A stretch of DNA of 64,000 bases, from positions 1,102,840-1,166,839 of the forward strand of contig NW_019091486.1 of the NCBI RefSeq assembly GCF_001949145.1, read 5' to 3'. A program made the position numbers and the translations under genes. The stretch comes from Acanthaster planci (Eukaryota > Echinodermata > Asteroidea > Valvatida > Acanthasteridae). Positions 25,438 to 37,285 of this stretch are shown here, one piece after another. A model generated the notes under the pieces. It did not search any database, was not told where the DNA came from, and saw only the letters and a list, made by a program, of their open reading frames with translations. Within the stretch, counting starts at the first letter, position 1. The number at the start of each line of letters is the position of its first letter.

Positions 25438-28400
25438 TTACTTGTAAGCCAACTGGTACAGAGAATGCTCCTGTAATTTCATCTCCTGGCCGCCCCTGAG
25501 TTGTTTGAATCAAGAGAAATCGGAAATCATTTCTAACTTACGGAGGAAGGAGAAACATACCGGTGCGTGTACATGTACACACGTGTACCGGTGTTTGTGC
25601 GTGAAGTGGGACTCTCCAAGATTATTGCCTTGCCTCCTGTCTGACACTCTGAAGGTAACAGGGACGACACTTGGCTATATTGACACAAAAGCCCTTCAAT
25701 TGATGGGCAAAGATTGCCACACTAGTCTGATCGGCCTGGGATTTACAAAGGAGGGATACATGGATGTCCTAATATAAAAAAATACATTGAGAGCTCAACA
25801 GAAAAAAGGCAAACCTGAATTTTCTATTCAGGGAGACAACTACATGTACAGGTACATACACATTGTACAGTCTATATTTACATGTACGTGTACGTAAACA
25901 TTGTCAATGTACATGTAATCAGAAATGTGCAAAGTTAAACCGTGGAATATTGACGTCACATTTCAATGCATGTCTGTAACAACACACATACATACATGTA
26001 CATGTATGTACAATGCCTAGTCTCAAGCAATATTCATCCAAGTGAAGGGTGTACAGTATACAAAGTGAAAGTGTACATGTACATCCTTCAGATCTTCAGG
26101 TGCCCATGCAGATACTTCCTAAAGTTCAATTCAGCTCAAGGGAATACCCCTTCAGTCCCTGTTTGTGTATGCTGTGTGTGTAGGCAGAAAAGCTGGCATT
26201 TACAGCTGGGTTGAGCAAACCAGCCTGTGACACCAATCCCTACGTCCCCCCCTCCATTTAAGTGGATAGGGTATTCTTCTAAGCCCTGATAATTTGACCA
26301 TGCATTCCGGTAATCCAGTTGTTTTTCCAGCATCTACATATCTACATAGAAATGTGATTACAGGCACATGCATCTCAGGAGAATGAAGCCTGGCACAGCG
26401 CATCACTATACAGGATAACTATACCTGCTTATGAATCACAATTAATATAAAGCCATTACAGTTTGGCAAACTGTGTCAATTTCATCGCTTCAAGAATGTT
26501 TTATTTGAACACATTAACAGTTACAAAAATAGGGGAGGCAGTTCTTTTTGAGAATGCATCAATGCAACATATCGTATGCATGGTTGCAAAAATATGAGGG
26601 GTCTCAATTTCAAACTGGTTTGCAACCACGAAGAAGTTTGTTTTTGGCCGGTTGTACAATGAATCATGACTGCGTGCATATTCATGATATTGCTGCCATA
26701 CTTAACCATGCTGTCTTACACCCTGATGTTTTTGCATCCCTGGTGCATTTGTTGATTTCTTGTACATCCATGTACAGTAATGCATTCATGTTGACAGATC
26801 ATTGTCTTTGTGTGCTACCGGTACCTGAACCCTTTTCCTTTTCAGCAAGTTACACATCTCCCTGGTCAACCACGGTTTGCTGTTTCGATAATTACTACAT
26901 GTATGTGTACTTCCTCTTTGACCAGAAGGTCCAAGCAGACCATCACATACATACATGTACATGTACAGTAGCCGGTAGGCATGATGGTAACAGGCAGTTT
27001 CATCAAGGGAATTTACATGTTCGGTACACTCTGAAAATGTCTAAGTCTGTATTGGTACACTCAAAGCAACTCAACGTAGCCGTAGGATCACTGTCTGTCC
27101 ACTTCTTACCCCGGTAACTTCTTTGGTGGTCAAATCTGTTTCAATTTCTGTCTATAGATACATGCACTTGTACTTCCCAAGAAAACAAACGGTACCCTGA
27201 TCCAAACTTCCAAGTCTTTGTCTTCCACGGGCATTGTGTACTGATACAGATATATACTGATATATGTACATTGTATACTGTTTACATGTACATTGTACAT
27301 TGCTCATGTACATGTAAATACTAATCTAGTATATTGGGGATACATGTATGTGTAACATTTGTCCAGGATTCCATGAATTCTTATAGGGATGTCAACATAA
27401 ACAGTTGGAGAAATGGGGCAGTTCTGTGTGTAGGCTACACTCACTAGTGGTTGCGGGCCAGTAAATAGATCCAGAATTGCCTGCGCAGACCAAATCTCGA
27501 TTTGTAGGCTGTCAAATTCTCTGCTATAAGAGCCTTTCATGGCACATGGACTGGGTGGTTTGTTAAAAGGTAGATGAAATGCAGGGGCAAGACTGTCAGC
27601 TTTTACCGCTATTTCTGAAAACATGAATCAGACCAAACAGGGCCCTCCAAATTGCTCTAGTTTGCCATGGAGTGTAGGCATCAATTTTCAAAATGGCGAT
27701 GGGCCTCGTGACTGTTTTGAGGGGTGATTTTCTCTGGAAAGAAATATCTTCAAAAGTCATTTGAAGCTTTAAATTTTATACGGTATGTGTCTTGAACACC
27801 TGTGAAACTTCTGAGTATTTTTCCTGATTTTTTTAAGTGGGGACATTTATCACTGTTGTCTATGGCAACTGATCTACTGGTCTACACCCTGAAATCACCC
27901 ACAGAGTCAAGGGCTTTCCTTTCCAAACTTTGGACAAAATCACTCAAGAAAAATCTAGGAAATACATGTAAATGTACCATAGGCCTACATGTAAAAATCA
28001 GGACACATGTACATACATGTATATACATGTACATGTACATACATGAATGTATCAGTAAATCATGCTCGGCATCATACCAATACCAAGCATGATGAAAAGT
28101 GGCAAACAAAAATGTTCACAAATTTGTTAAAAAATCTGATAAAAATATTTAGTACATGTATGTGTACATGTACATGTACCTGTACATGTGCATAAAGTGG
28201 TTGTCAGAAGGATCCTAGAATCTTCATGGGTTTGGCAGTTTACATCATACAGGTACGAGTTAAACTGCTACATGTAAAATGCTCACAACGTTAGAGTGCA
28301 GAAATTATCAACATGATCTTGATACAATGAAACTTACATACATGTATGTGTACATGTACACGTACTATTTACATGTATGCATGTTGATCTTGATGAACTC

Positions 28401-30123
28401 TGAAGAACATTGGGCTTGGGACCAGCTGCACATGGAGTGAACAGATCTCCTTCATCACAAAGGGCACATTAAGAATTTTTATCAGATGTCATCATTAAGG
28501 CAGCAATCTGCACAGTTAGAGGAAAGGGAAAAAACAACTGCAAAATATGGTACATGTATAAGATCTGACTGCCTCCATAATCTGTCTACCGGTAGGGTAT
28601 CATACTGTACATGTAAATGCTGACCATTTACAGGTTCTTGTATCATAGTACAGGTTTCCTGCACTCATACAAGTTACTGTACGTGGTATCCACTCGTCCA
28701 ACGCAGTAAAAGGCAAATAAAACAACAGAAAAATAAAACTATGTTGTACATCATACAGTACATGTACATGTACCGGTATGTGGACATTGTATGTACATGC
28801 ACACTGTACATGTCCGTACATGTACTGGTACATGTAACGTATATGTACATGTATGTTCTGTTCCTTGTTACCATGGATACTCTATTGACGAAACTACAAT
28901 GTAGTTCTTGTCGGCAAAGGCCAGATTAAACTGAAGAAACTTTTGTAAATGTAGATTACATGTATTCCACGAAGCTTATTTCCTCAAAAATTTTTTAAAT
29001 GCTACTTTGTTTTTATTTCAACTTTTACCCACACTGTACATGTAAAAACTACCTTAAATATTACTCTGTACTTCATACATGTACCTTTTCATTTGCCTAC
29101 AAAAACACTGACTTGTGCTGGTTTTTCATGTGCATGTACATATTTTAGGTATTCGGAAATCAGAGTGTACTATACTACATGTAGTGCATCCCTTTCAATA
29201 TAGGCAGTTTTTCAGTTCCAAATTGCCAGTAAAGATTTTGCAGGGGCCTTCTTTGGAGTTGATTTTCTAAAGAAGTAAACAAACGAACAAAAAAGTTTGA
29301 AATTCTAACATTTTTAACACATTCTGAAGTACGTGTACATGTACATGTACAGGGTATTCCATTGGGGTCAACTTTCAGGCTCTGTTGTTGGAGAGAAAGT
29401 GGCTCTTCTGAAGTTTGGGTGGTACATGTACATACAGTGTAGATCACTATTTTGTGCAAATTTACACATAAGTGTATGTACCGGTATCATGCATGCTAAC
29501 AAGTTTCAGCTTATACCAATTTGCCAAAGTTACAAACAGCTACAGTACATGTACATATCTGTAGTACACGTACCAGTACATGTACATGTACATTACCGAT
29601 ACCATACAAGTACATGTACAATGTAGCTTGGATGAATATTGATGGTCACTAGCTGTTAGGCCTATACATGTACATGTACATTGTAAATTCACTGCACATA
29701 CTGGTACAATGTACATGTACATTACCGGTACATGTATGGAGTACATGTATGTGTACAGAGATATCAATATGACTATTATTCTTTATTGCAAAACCTGCAT
29801 TGTTGTTTTTTAATCTTTCTCTAGCTCACAAAAAAAATTATACAGTAGAAACTTCTACGAATGAAGAAATTCCATGATGTGAATTCAATTCCAATCCATG
29901 TTCATTTCGCTTTTAACAGGCTAAAGGGTATCGATATCCTCAATTCTTGGAGGACTGCCATTGTGTAAGTTGGTCCTCCTGTTGATTGAATATGGTTTTG
30001 AGTGCAATTGTACATGTACCAGAGACAAATTGTCTGGGAACTACGGTACACGTACAAGTAGGCTGAGGTACAGTACGTGGATTGCAAACTGAAAATTTAT
30101 CTCCAGAACAACAGTACATTGCA
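25438..30123. other. Gene-free stretch with many TACATGTA clusters
   Basis: No coding similarity recognised. The 189-codon open frame at 26548-27117 has no recognisable domain and runs through TACATG repeats. Dense clusters lie around 27960-28050, 28150-28190, 28740-28860 and 29330-29760. The segment at about 27440-27610 is word-poor. Confidence 0.5.
29330..29760. repeat. Dense TACATGTA/TACCGGTA cluster
   Basis: Runs of two to four TACATG units occur at about 29334-29350, 29544-29556, 29577-29592, 29666-29683 and 29709-29740, with TACCGGTA variants between them. These are short separate tracts within otherwise unique sequence. Confidence 0.7.
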
Positions 30124-30376
30124 ATGGTGGAGTGTTGTGGCTTCATGTTGGATTTGTCGTCATCAGCAGGAAAAGCCGCAGGTTGCAGGTTCAAATCCAT
30201 GGTGATGGTGCATGTACCCTAGGGCAAGACACTTTGTTATTAATTGCTTCTCTCCACTCAGGGGTAATTGCGGCACCTGTGAGGGCAGCTACATATACGG
30301 TAGATGGTTATTTTTGTGGCTGATTTTGCCGCTTTGCACCAAAATGGATGTATGATAAATAATATAATAAAATAAT
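30124..30376 (+). mobile_element. tRNA-derived SINE
   Basis: A Pol III B box (ggttcaaatcc, 30188-30198) is preceded by an A-box-like tggtggagtg near 30125-30134. Downstream come the phrases gggcaagacacttt and ctctccactcaggggt, which I recognise from the central domain of Deu/CORE-type SINEs of fish and marine invertebrates. The copy ends in an AT-rich tail (taaataatataataaaa). It is an independent, slightly decayed copy. Confidence 0.75.
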
Positions 30377-32699
30377 CATGTACAATAATAGTGTACATGT
30401 ACATGTAAAAGCGTATAAAAACCTTTTCATTAATTATTAAACCTAATGCATGTGGCCCTAGATAATGAAGACAGTGTGTGTATTGACTGGAGAATTTTCT
30501 GGTGGCTCTCTTAGAAATGCCTTCCTTGCGTAATTACATGTAGTATTGACAAGTTTACACTTCCAGCATGGGCAATAACTTTAATTACCGGTACGTACAG
30601 GTACATGTACATGTATATTAAATTCATTAGGTCCTTACGGAGTAGGATTTAAAGTGAAGCACAAACTGGGCAGGAATTGTAGAGTATTGATTATTTTTGC
30701 TTCATTAAGGCAAAACAAATTTTTCAAAACAAAATCCTCCAAGCAATAAAGTATGCAGCAGGCCTACATGTATGAGTACATGTGTAACGCTAAAAGTGTA
30801 ATTGGATCATGCATACATGTACTGTACATGTACATGTACATGTGTATATAAAAACCAGAGTGCTAACTTCTCATTCTCCACACGGAGAAAATTTGATGCT
30901 GTCTTGGACACAGGCATTTTGAATCCATGTGCATGCTTGTAGAACGTTCAAAATCAAACAGAGTGGATATCGAATTATGTATTCTAAATTCAACGCTCAA
31001 GGACAACATGCGCGAATGTCAGCCCGTCTTTTGAATAAGGCACACATGTACTGTACAGAGCAATGGCATATGTTTGTTTACTAGTACAAGTACATCCATA
31101 GCTGATTAATACGAATGTTTCCCTAACATTCGAGCAAGGTCCTCCAATTTCGTACGTCTTTGATGGCTGCCTTTCGATGAATAAGTTCAGCTATCGGTAA
31201 ATTACAAAGTCGTTCCCTAAGTTACATGTACGTCAGTCAGAGCAGGTCAGTTTGTCGACAGCTCTGGCTCAAACATGTCGTGTTCATTTTAGCGGAAGTT
31301 TAGTAGTCTTTTGAACAAAAATGATTTTGAAAACTAAAAACAAACATGTTTGGTTGGTGAACAATTCTGTTTCCATTTTCTAATTCAAACACCAGAAAAA
31401 TGTCTGTTCATGTGACAAACATGTGACAAATGTGATGTCTGCCAAGTGACAAACATTACATTTTTATCTGGAAATAAATTTCAGTGTTTTCTACACTGGA
31501 ATATTTTTATGAGATAACAAAAGTTTCTAAAAATAAACTAGAAAGACTATTTAATACATTGCAGGTAATTTTCAATTGTGTTTTCAATTTTAAGAAACAA
31601 GGTGTCTGTCCATGTGACCAACGTTATATCTTTAAGAATAAACTTCTTTAATTTCTCAAATTTATCTTTACCTTTCTGTGGCAGCAATCAGAAACAGTGA
31701 AGACACACACACATGTACCGGTATGTATGCAAAAATAATGGCAAAATTCTACAGTTGGAAATTTGAACTGAATGTCACGCAAATGTGTCTGTTAGAGTGG
31801 ACAGACCCATGTACAGTACAGCACAAGTTCCTGTACTGGGTACATGTAAATGTACTGGCATTCACCAACTGAAAGAAGAACACCTACATGTACAGTACCT
31901 ACCACAAAAATTATGCCCATTACCAAAAAAGTTATATTGTACATGTACATGTAGTCCTTCTGCTTGTCAAGCTTGTGGGAAAATGCCTTTGAAACTTTGC
32001 ATGATCGTTACTACATTGTATATCTATGCTGTTACATGTACATGTAAATCATAGTACATGTACATGTACAGTACATGTAAATTTTTAAATTATAATGATT
32101 CACAGAATTAAATTTTAAATGATGATGATTTACTGTACATGTACTGGTACCTGTAAATGATTGACATCAATTTATTTTATATTTACTGGTACATGTAGTT
32201 TTGTACACCATCTACATGAACCAGCTGCTACTTAGGAAATGTACGGTATATACCGGTACATGTACTGTACATGTACACTGTACATGTATGTGCGCATGTA
32301 CAGTGTACATGTACATGAACATGTACATGTACATTCTAACGGCAGATTAATTAATTTCACAGCTTTACAAAATGTCATTCACTGTGTTTATTATTCCTTA
32401 AATCTTTCTTATTACTGTACTCAGAGCACTGCACAGAAACATACCGGGTACAGTACATTGTACATGTACATGCATGTACGTTTGCACATTATCTTCAAAT
32501 ATTGAGCAAACACTGTAATAACAATGTCCCACAGCCTCCTGTTTTTGATAGCATTCCAGCCTTCAGAATGTCACTCACAGAATTTTCTTTACAGGTTGTG
32601 TTTATTGCAAAGCAAATAATGATTCACTTGACATATAAAAATCACAGTGATGTGGTTCACCACATGCATGTGCACTCCAAATTGGAATTTGCTAATTGA

Positions 32700-32935
32700 G
32701 AGTTCCCAACTCTCAATAAATTCCCCTCCCTGGGCCACTTCTGATGATATACTACTGACACACTAAAAAGGCCAATTTGTGTGGTGTTTATTCAACGTGA
32801 TGGTTTGGTGCATCAAGCACTTTAATTGAAACAGCGGCCTGGTGGCAGGCAAACCGAGAGACCAACTTTTGCCTGTGTGCTGTGATGGCGCGCACACAAA
32901 ACTCAACAGTGCCAACAGGTAATTGGGGCCTTCTG
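32700..32935. promoter_or_regulatory. Candidate conserved regulatory island
   Basis: A sharp island without TACATGTA, flanked by dense clusters on both sides. It contains caataaattcc, actttaattgaaac, a GC-rich caacggcctggtggc-like core (near 32833-32850), gatggcgcgcacac and caggtaattgg. The mix of homeodomain-like cores and GC-rich patches resembles developmental enhancers; no test of conservation is possible here. Confidence 0.2.
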
Positions 32936-33999
32936 GAGCTACATGTACATTTGTACATGTATGTCAGGGCTGTGTGAAAGATTCCAGTTTACTTCAGACC
33001 TGTGAAGGTAAACAGGTGGATGATTCTAATTATCAATACACACTGGTACATGTACATACTGGTAGTACAGTATGTACATGTACATGTACATGTACACTGT
33101 ATACGTGGACATTGGACAATTGTATCCTGAACACATACATGTACCAGTAGAAACAGGGTCAGTACATACATGTACACTGTACATCACAGTGCGGGTAGGT
33201 ACATGTACATATACATGTATATACCACTTTTCTGCATAAAATTCCTGCCTAAGAAACAGGCACAAGTTTATCTAGCTGCATCAGAGATATCATGAAGAAA
33301 ATAAACATCCTTTTAAAGACTGAATAAATTTCCATACACTAAACTTTAAAAAAGAGAGAGATCATGTACAGTACTCGTAGTGCAGGGTACATGTACAGGT
33401 TCACAAAGACGGACCCACTTTGTTGAAAAGTACAAGATGTACCAGTAGGTACATGTACATGTATGTATGTACATGTGAATATGGACCGGTAGAAGCTTTA
33501 AGAGTTCGCTACCGAACACGACATGTACCAGTATTTTCTTGCAGGACAAAGCACTTCTTTGCTACCGGTACATATTGGTTAAACCTTGCATGAAAATTAC
33601 AGAAGCACACTGGAAAAAATAATATCAGCTGTTTTTTTTTATAAAAATTTCGATTCAAAAGGAAACTATTAAATCTTGTTATTGATTAAAAAAATAACTC
33701 TTAAGTTGTAGCATTAAAGCGTATGGTACCGGTACATGTACCATAAACGACCTACATGTACATGTCCTTGTAATCACACAGCGTCAATCACTAAAAACAT
33801 GGTTAAGAGTGAAGACGCTGTCCACTCAAAAAACATTATACATGTACCGGTACATGGACATGTATCACCAAAAACTTATTTGCAGTTCAAGCAGCCTAAT
33901 CCACAGTTTCCCTCCAATCACATCCATTAAGGGCTTGAACTACCGTATGGTTTAATTAGAACTGTAAATTGTTCTAAATTCTGTTTAGCCTGGGTGGTA

Positions 34000-34430
34000 T
34001 TTATATTAGCAGTCTCATGGGCCAAAGAAACACACTGAGCCACAACCGTGTTTTGATTTCCCTCTCCTCAAGTTGCAACAATCCACGCGGCGATTGCCTC
34101 CGCAATAACGTCATTCCAGCGACGGATGATACCAAACACTTGCACAGCACCCGGCTGTTAGAGCGTAATCTGCCAGGAGTCTGGCTGGGGTCGTTCAATA
34201 AGGGGTGGGTGTACTTACTGGAGTGATGCCGACTCACAGGGGGATTGAGGGCTCGCGGCAGAGAAGGGCATTTGCTGGAGATTGAGTCAAAAGGTTAATG
34301 TGGTAATTGAGTTTTCACTGCAGGCAGCGCATTAAATAATGACAGAATTTGGAAGTTATAATGCTGCAAAAAAGAAATTTCCTAATGCAAAGATAATTTC
34401 CTAATGACTCTGAAAGTAAGATACATGTAC
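34000..34430. promoter_or_regulatory. Candidate conserved regulatory island
   Basis: A stretch of more than 400 bases has no TACATGTA and carries repeated caataacg/attaaataatgac/cctaatgcaaagataatttcctaatg-type motifs. The open frames on both strands here show no known domain. It could be an enhancer or an unrecognised exon. Confidence 0.2.
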
Positions 34431-34892
34431 CTGGAACAATATGTATGGGGGTACATGGTAAATGTATTTTTTGTAGTTTTATATTAATGCCGATACATAC
34501 ATGTACATGTAAACCTGAGTCTTCACAGCTTCAAACACTACACTTTTGGCCTTGGTTAGAGTGTAGAGCAAAGTAACGAGACACTGAACAGGCACGTGTA
34601 TTGGCACTTCTGTGGTATACCGGTAAATACTTGTACAAAGTTTAAAGCAAACTTCACGGCATGCTCGATGTACATACATGTACCAGTATGTCATACATAC
34701 CGGTACATGTACATAACGTGTACATACATATAAATGTACATGTACCTGCAGCATACCGATACCTGTACATGTCTGCACATTGTACATGTATGCTACTGTA
34801 AATGTACATGTACATTTTACCCGGTACATAGGCCTACTGGTACGTGTGTACAAAGCCGTACAGTGTATATCATGTACATGTATGCATTGTAC

Positions 34893-35106
34893 CAGTGTTG
34901 TACATGTAGTCAAGACCACTAAAGACCTTCACAAGACCGACGAGACCAGCACAAGACCAACACGAAGACCTCCAGTCTGAATTCAGGTCACAAGCTATTA
35001 AAATGAACTGCAACAAAAGCATTCCTTTGTCATTGTTCACTCTGTTACTAGTGACTGGTCTTGCGCACCTGTGTCTGGTCTTGTGATGGTCTCGACTTCA
35101 ACACTG
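34893..35106 (-). mobile_element. hAT-like MITE with perfect 8-bp target duplication
   Basis: The element starts CAGTGTTG and ends CAACACTG, and is flanked on each side by the identical octamer CATTGTAC (34885-34892 and 35107-35114). An 8-bp duplication and CAGTG ends define hAT-type insertions. The interior matches, in opposite orientation, the elements at 57382, 58419 and 59770 (for example gtgaacaatgacaaaggaatgc). It is non-coding and the best-preserved insertion of the family in the window. Confidence 0.9.
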
Positions 35107-36189
35107 CATTGTACACCATACCGTGATGGTGATGATACAGTACAGGGTATAAACTGTGTACATGTACAATGTACATGTATACATGAACGAACAGGGTGAT
35201 GTACATGTACATGTAGGAACTCAGTACACCCATAAAGTGAACCGAAATGGGGGTACAATTCAGGATGCTCGATGTCTTCAGTTGCTGAGATCAAAGCACG
35301 GCAGATGAATGAGACCGTTTCACCATTATACACACTTCGTTTTGTGTTCAAGTGACCCAGAACTGTCTTACGCATTGATATAAATCATCAGGTGAATAAT
35401 ACACAATTACATATAAATGTAAGCTCATTCAAATGTCACTAAGTTTGCATACTCGTTGACACTTGTGATGGCTTTACTCAAAGTGAACCTTAATAGTCAA
35501 GAGGAAAAATGATGTTCAATACATCCATGTTGGAGGAGCCAAGAATTGAATAGGTAATTGTGTTTTCATACTGATATCTAGATGTCGGTGGTGGGCACAC
35601 ACTGAACACTGAGCTCTGAAGGGACGGGATATTCCTGCAGGTTCATCCATACACTTGGAAAGGTTCAAACCATTTTTTTCTTTCCTTATTTTTCTTTGTA
35701 TTCTCGGTCAGATCCTACATTAAAGTTCCACAAGTTTTTTCTTTCCTTTAGTAGAGTAATACCATGGAGGATTTTACTGTAAGGGATATAAAGTCACACA
35801 CTATTTGGTCTAGACTGGTCTGGTTCCCATTTGAAATGTGCCAGATTGGCGCAACGAAAGTGTACAGTGTACTTCCGTACACTGTACTAATACACTGTGT
35901 AGAACCAGTAACCTGTCTTCACTTCTGTAAGGTCAGCGTTTGTTTAAAAGTTGGTACTCGGATGTTTTTTCAGACAAATTTAGGGGAGGACAAAAAAACA
36001 ACAAAAGTATTTTTTATGGTCTCAAGAGAACAAATAAGGGTCTTCAGGTCGGAGAGAAGAATACAAAACGAAATTTTCCCCCCAAAAAGGAAAAGCAAGG
36101 AAAAAAGAGGTACATGTATCCCTTACCACCAGCACAACCTGCTGAGGAGCACAGCTCACAAGAGTTGAAATTGGGGACTTCGCCATCAG
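35107..36189. other. Gene-free stretch
   Basis: Mostly unique sequence with a few TACATGTA words near the left end. A 134-codon open frame at 35764-36168 has no recognisable domain and is probably chance. Nothing else is seen. Confidence 0.5.
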
Positions 36190-36425
36190 TCCGACAGGGG
36201 AGCAAAATTTTTTTTTATTTGTTAGATATATAGCGCTTAATTGTTGGTTTGATGGTCAGCGGATCCAAGACTTCTCAAAATAATTTTTAAAAACTATTTT
36301 TCTGTATGCTCAGTGCTTGTCCGAGAGCTTGCGAAAAACCTCCTAAGCTTACTCGGGTGGGACTCGAACCCTCGACCTCCTGCTTACTAGTGCAGATGTC
36401 TTAACCACTCGACCACCGAGCTTGC
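36190..36425 (-). mobile_element. tRNA-derived SINE with nearly intact tRNA-like head
   Basis: On the minus strand the head has a canonical A box (TGGTCGAGTGG, at 36405-36415) and B box (GGTTCGAGTCC, at 36360-36370) spaced as in a tRNA. A 5' CTCGGTG can pair with a 3' CACCCGAG in an acceptor-like stem. The body then runs to an AT-rich tail near 36190 containing tagcgct(t). The tRNA-like head could be mis-called as a tRNA gene; the missing CCTCGT-type stem symmetry and the attached body show a SINE. Confidence 0.65.
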
Positions 36426-36924
36426 CGGGGTCGGCTGGCCGGTCGGAGTCAAATGAAGCAGCGGGTACCACAAACTATTTTCAAGATGTATTTTTATATC
36501 AACATCTCCCCAACGTAAAAATACATCTTGAAAACAAATATGGTTACTAAATTATACTTAACAAGCTTCATCAAACTGTTTTACAGGATTGGTTGAGATA
36601 TGACTGCAATACAGATGTACAAGATATTTTATCAACCTTAGCAAGAAAATTTATTATACTCTAGGAGAAAAAACCAAGTTAGTGCTGTGTGCAGACTGTG
36701 TATTGAAAAGCCCGTCATTTAAAAGTAAATCAACAAAGACCACCAACAAGGGAGATACAGGTAAAAAGGCTTCACAGTTCTTTACAAGAGAGAGGAATGC
36801 CTATAGAATGTACAAGGTCCAGTACAGTCAGACTAGACCTGGATGATTATATAAGCCATGCGTTTGTGAGTTTGATGGATGGTGTCTAATTAAAATTTCT
36901 CTTAAGTACAATTCTGCAATTTGC

Positions 36925-37285
36925 ATCCAACCCCATCATCCAATCCTCTACAATTCTCCCTCCCATCATCCCATATCTCATCATCCCATATCAACCATGT
37001 CTACTTTGACTCCACCCCAAATCCCATCTATCTCCAATCCCACATCCACGTCATAAATCTTTCCATCCATTTCCTACTCCACCCCCTACCTATCATCCTA
37101 TCTATCTCCTACTCTGCCCCCTCCCCATCATCCTATTAATCTCCTACTCTGTCCCCTCCCCATCATCCTANCTATCCATCTCCTACTCTGCCCCCTCCCC
37201 ATCATCCTATCCATCTCATACTCTGCCCCCTCCCCAGATGTCATCTTATCCATTTCCTACCCCCCCTCCCCATCATCCTATCAAC
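36925..37285 (+). repeat. Pyrimidine-rich minisatellite (catcatcctat / cctactctgccccctcccc)
   Basis: The plus strand is almost purely C, T and A. From about 37095 to 37285 a unit of roughly 35-37 bases (ctcctactctgccccctccccatcatcctat) recurs four to five times, preceded by shorter catcatcccata units. One ambiguous base sits at 37171. Long polypyrimidine tracts of this kind can form triplexes and often vary in copy number. Confidence 0.8.
37171..37171. other. Ambiguous base
   Basis: A single N inside the minisatellite, probably reflecting disagreement between repeat copies or alleles. Confidence 0.95.

Larger units (their letters stand above)
30377..34892. other. Gene-free stretch with repeat clusters and two possible regulatory islands
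   Basis: No gene supported. The stretch includes TACATGTA clusters (about 31930-31960, 32030-32080, 32255-32335, 32450-32480, 33050-33100, 34690-34880), AT-rich DNA around 31260-31680 almost without that word, and word-poor islands at 32700-32935 and 34000-34430. Confidence 0.5.

Noticed and set aside
26548-27117. 189-codon plus-strand open frame
   Set aside because: No recognisable domain, no splice context, and it runs through repeat words; probably chance.
34479-34919. 146-codon minus-strand open frame
   Set aside because: Same artefact: the translation of TACATG/TGTACA words in one frame.
35764-36168. 134-codon plus-strand frame
   Set aside because: No domain, amino-acid composition of random AT-rich sequence, no splice signals.
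36350-36425. Possible tRNA gene on the minus strand
   Set aside because: The head has A and B boxes, but the anticodon stem does not pair properly and a SINE body and tail follow, so it is a SINE.
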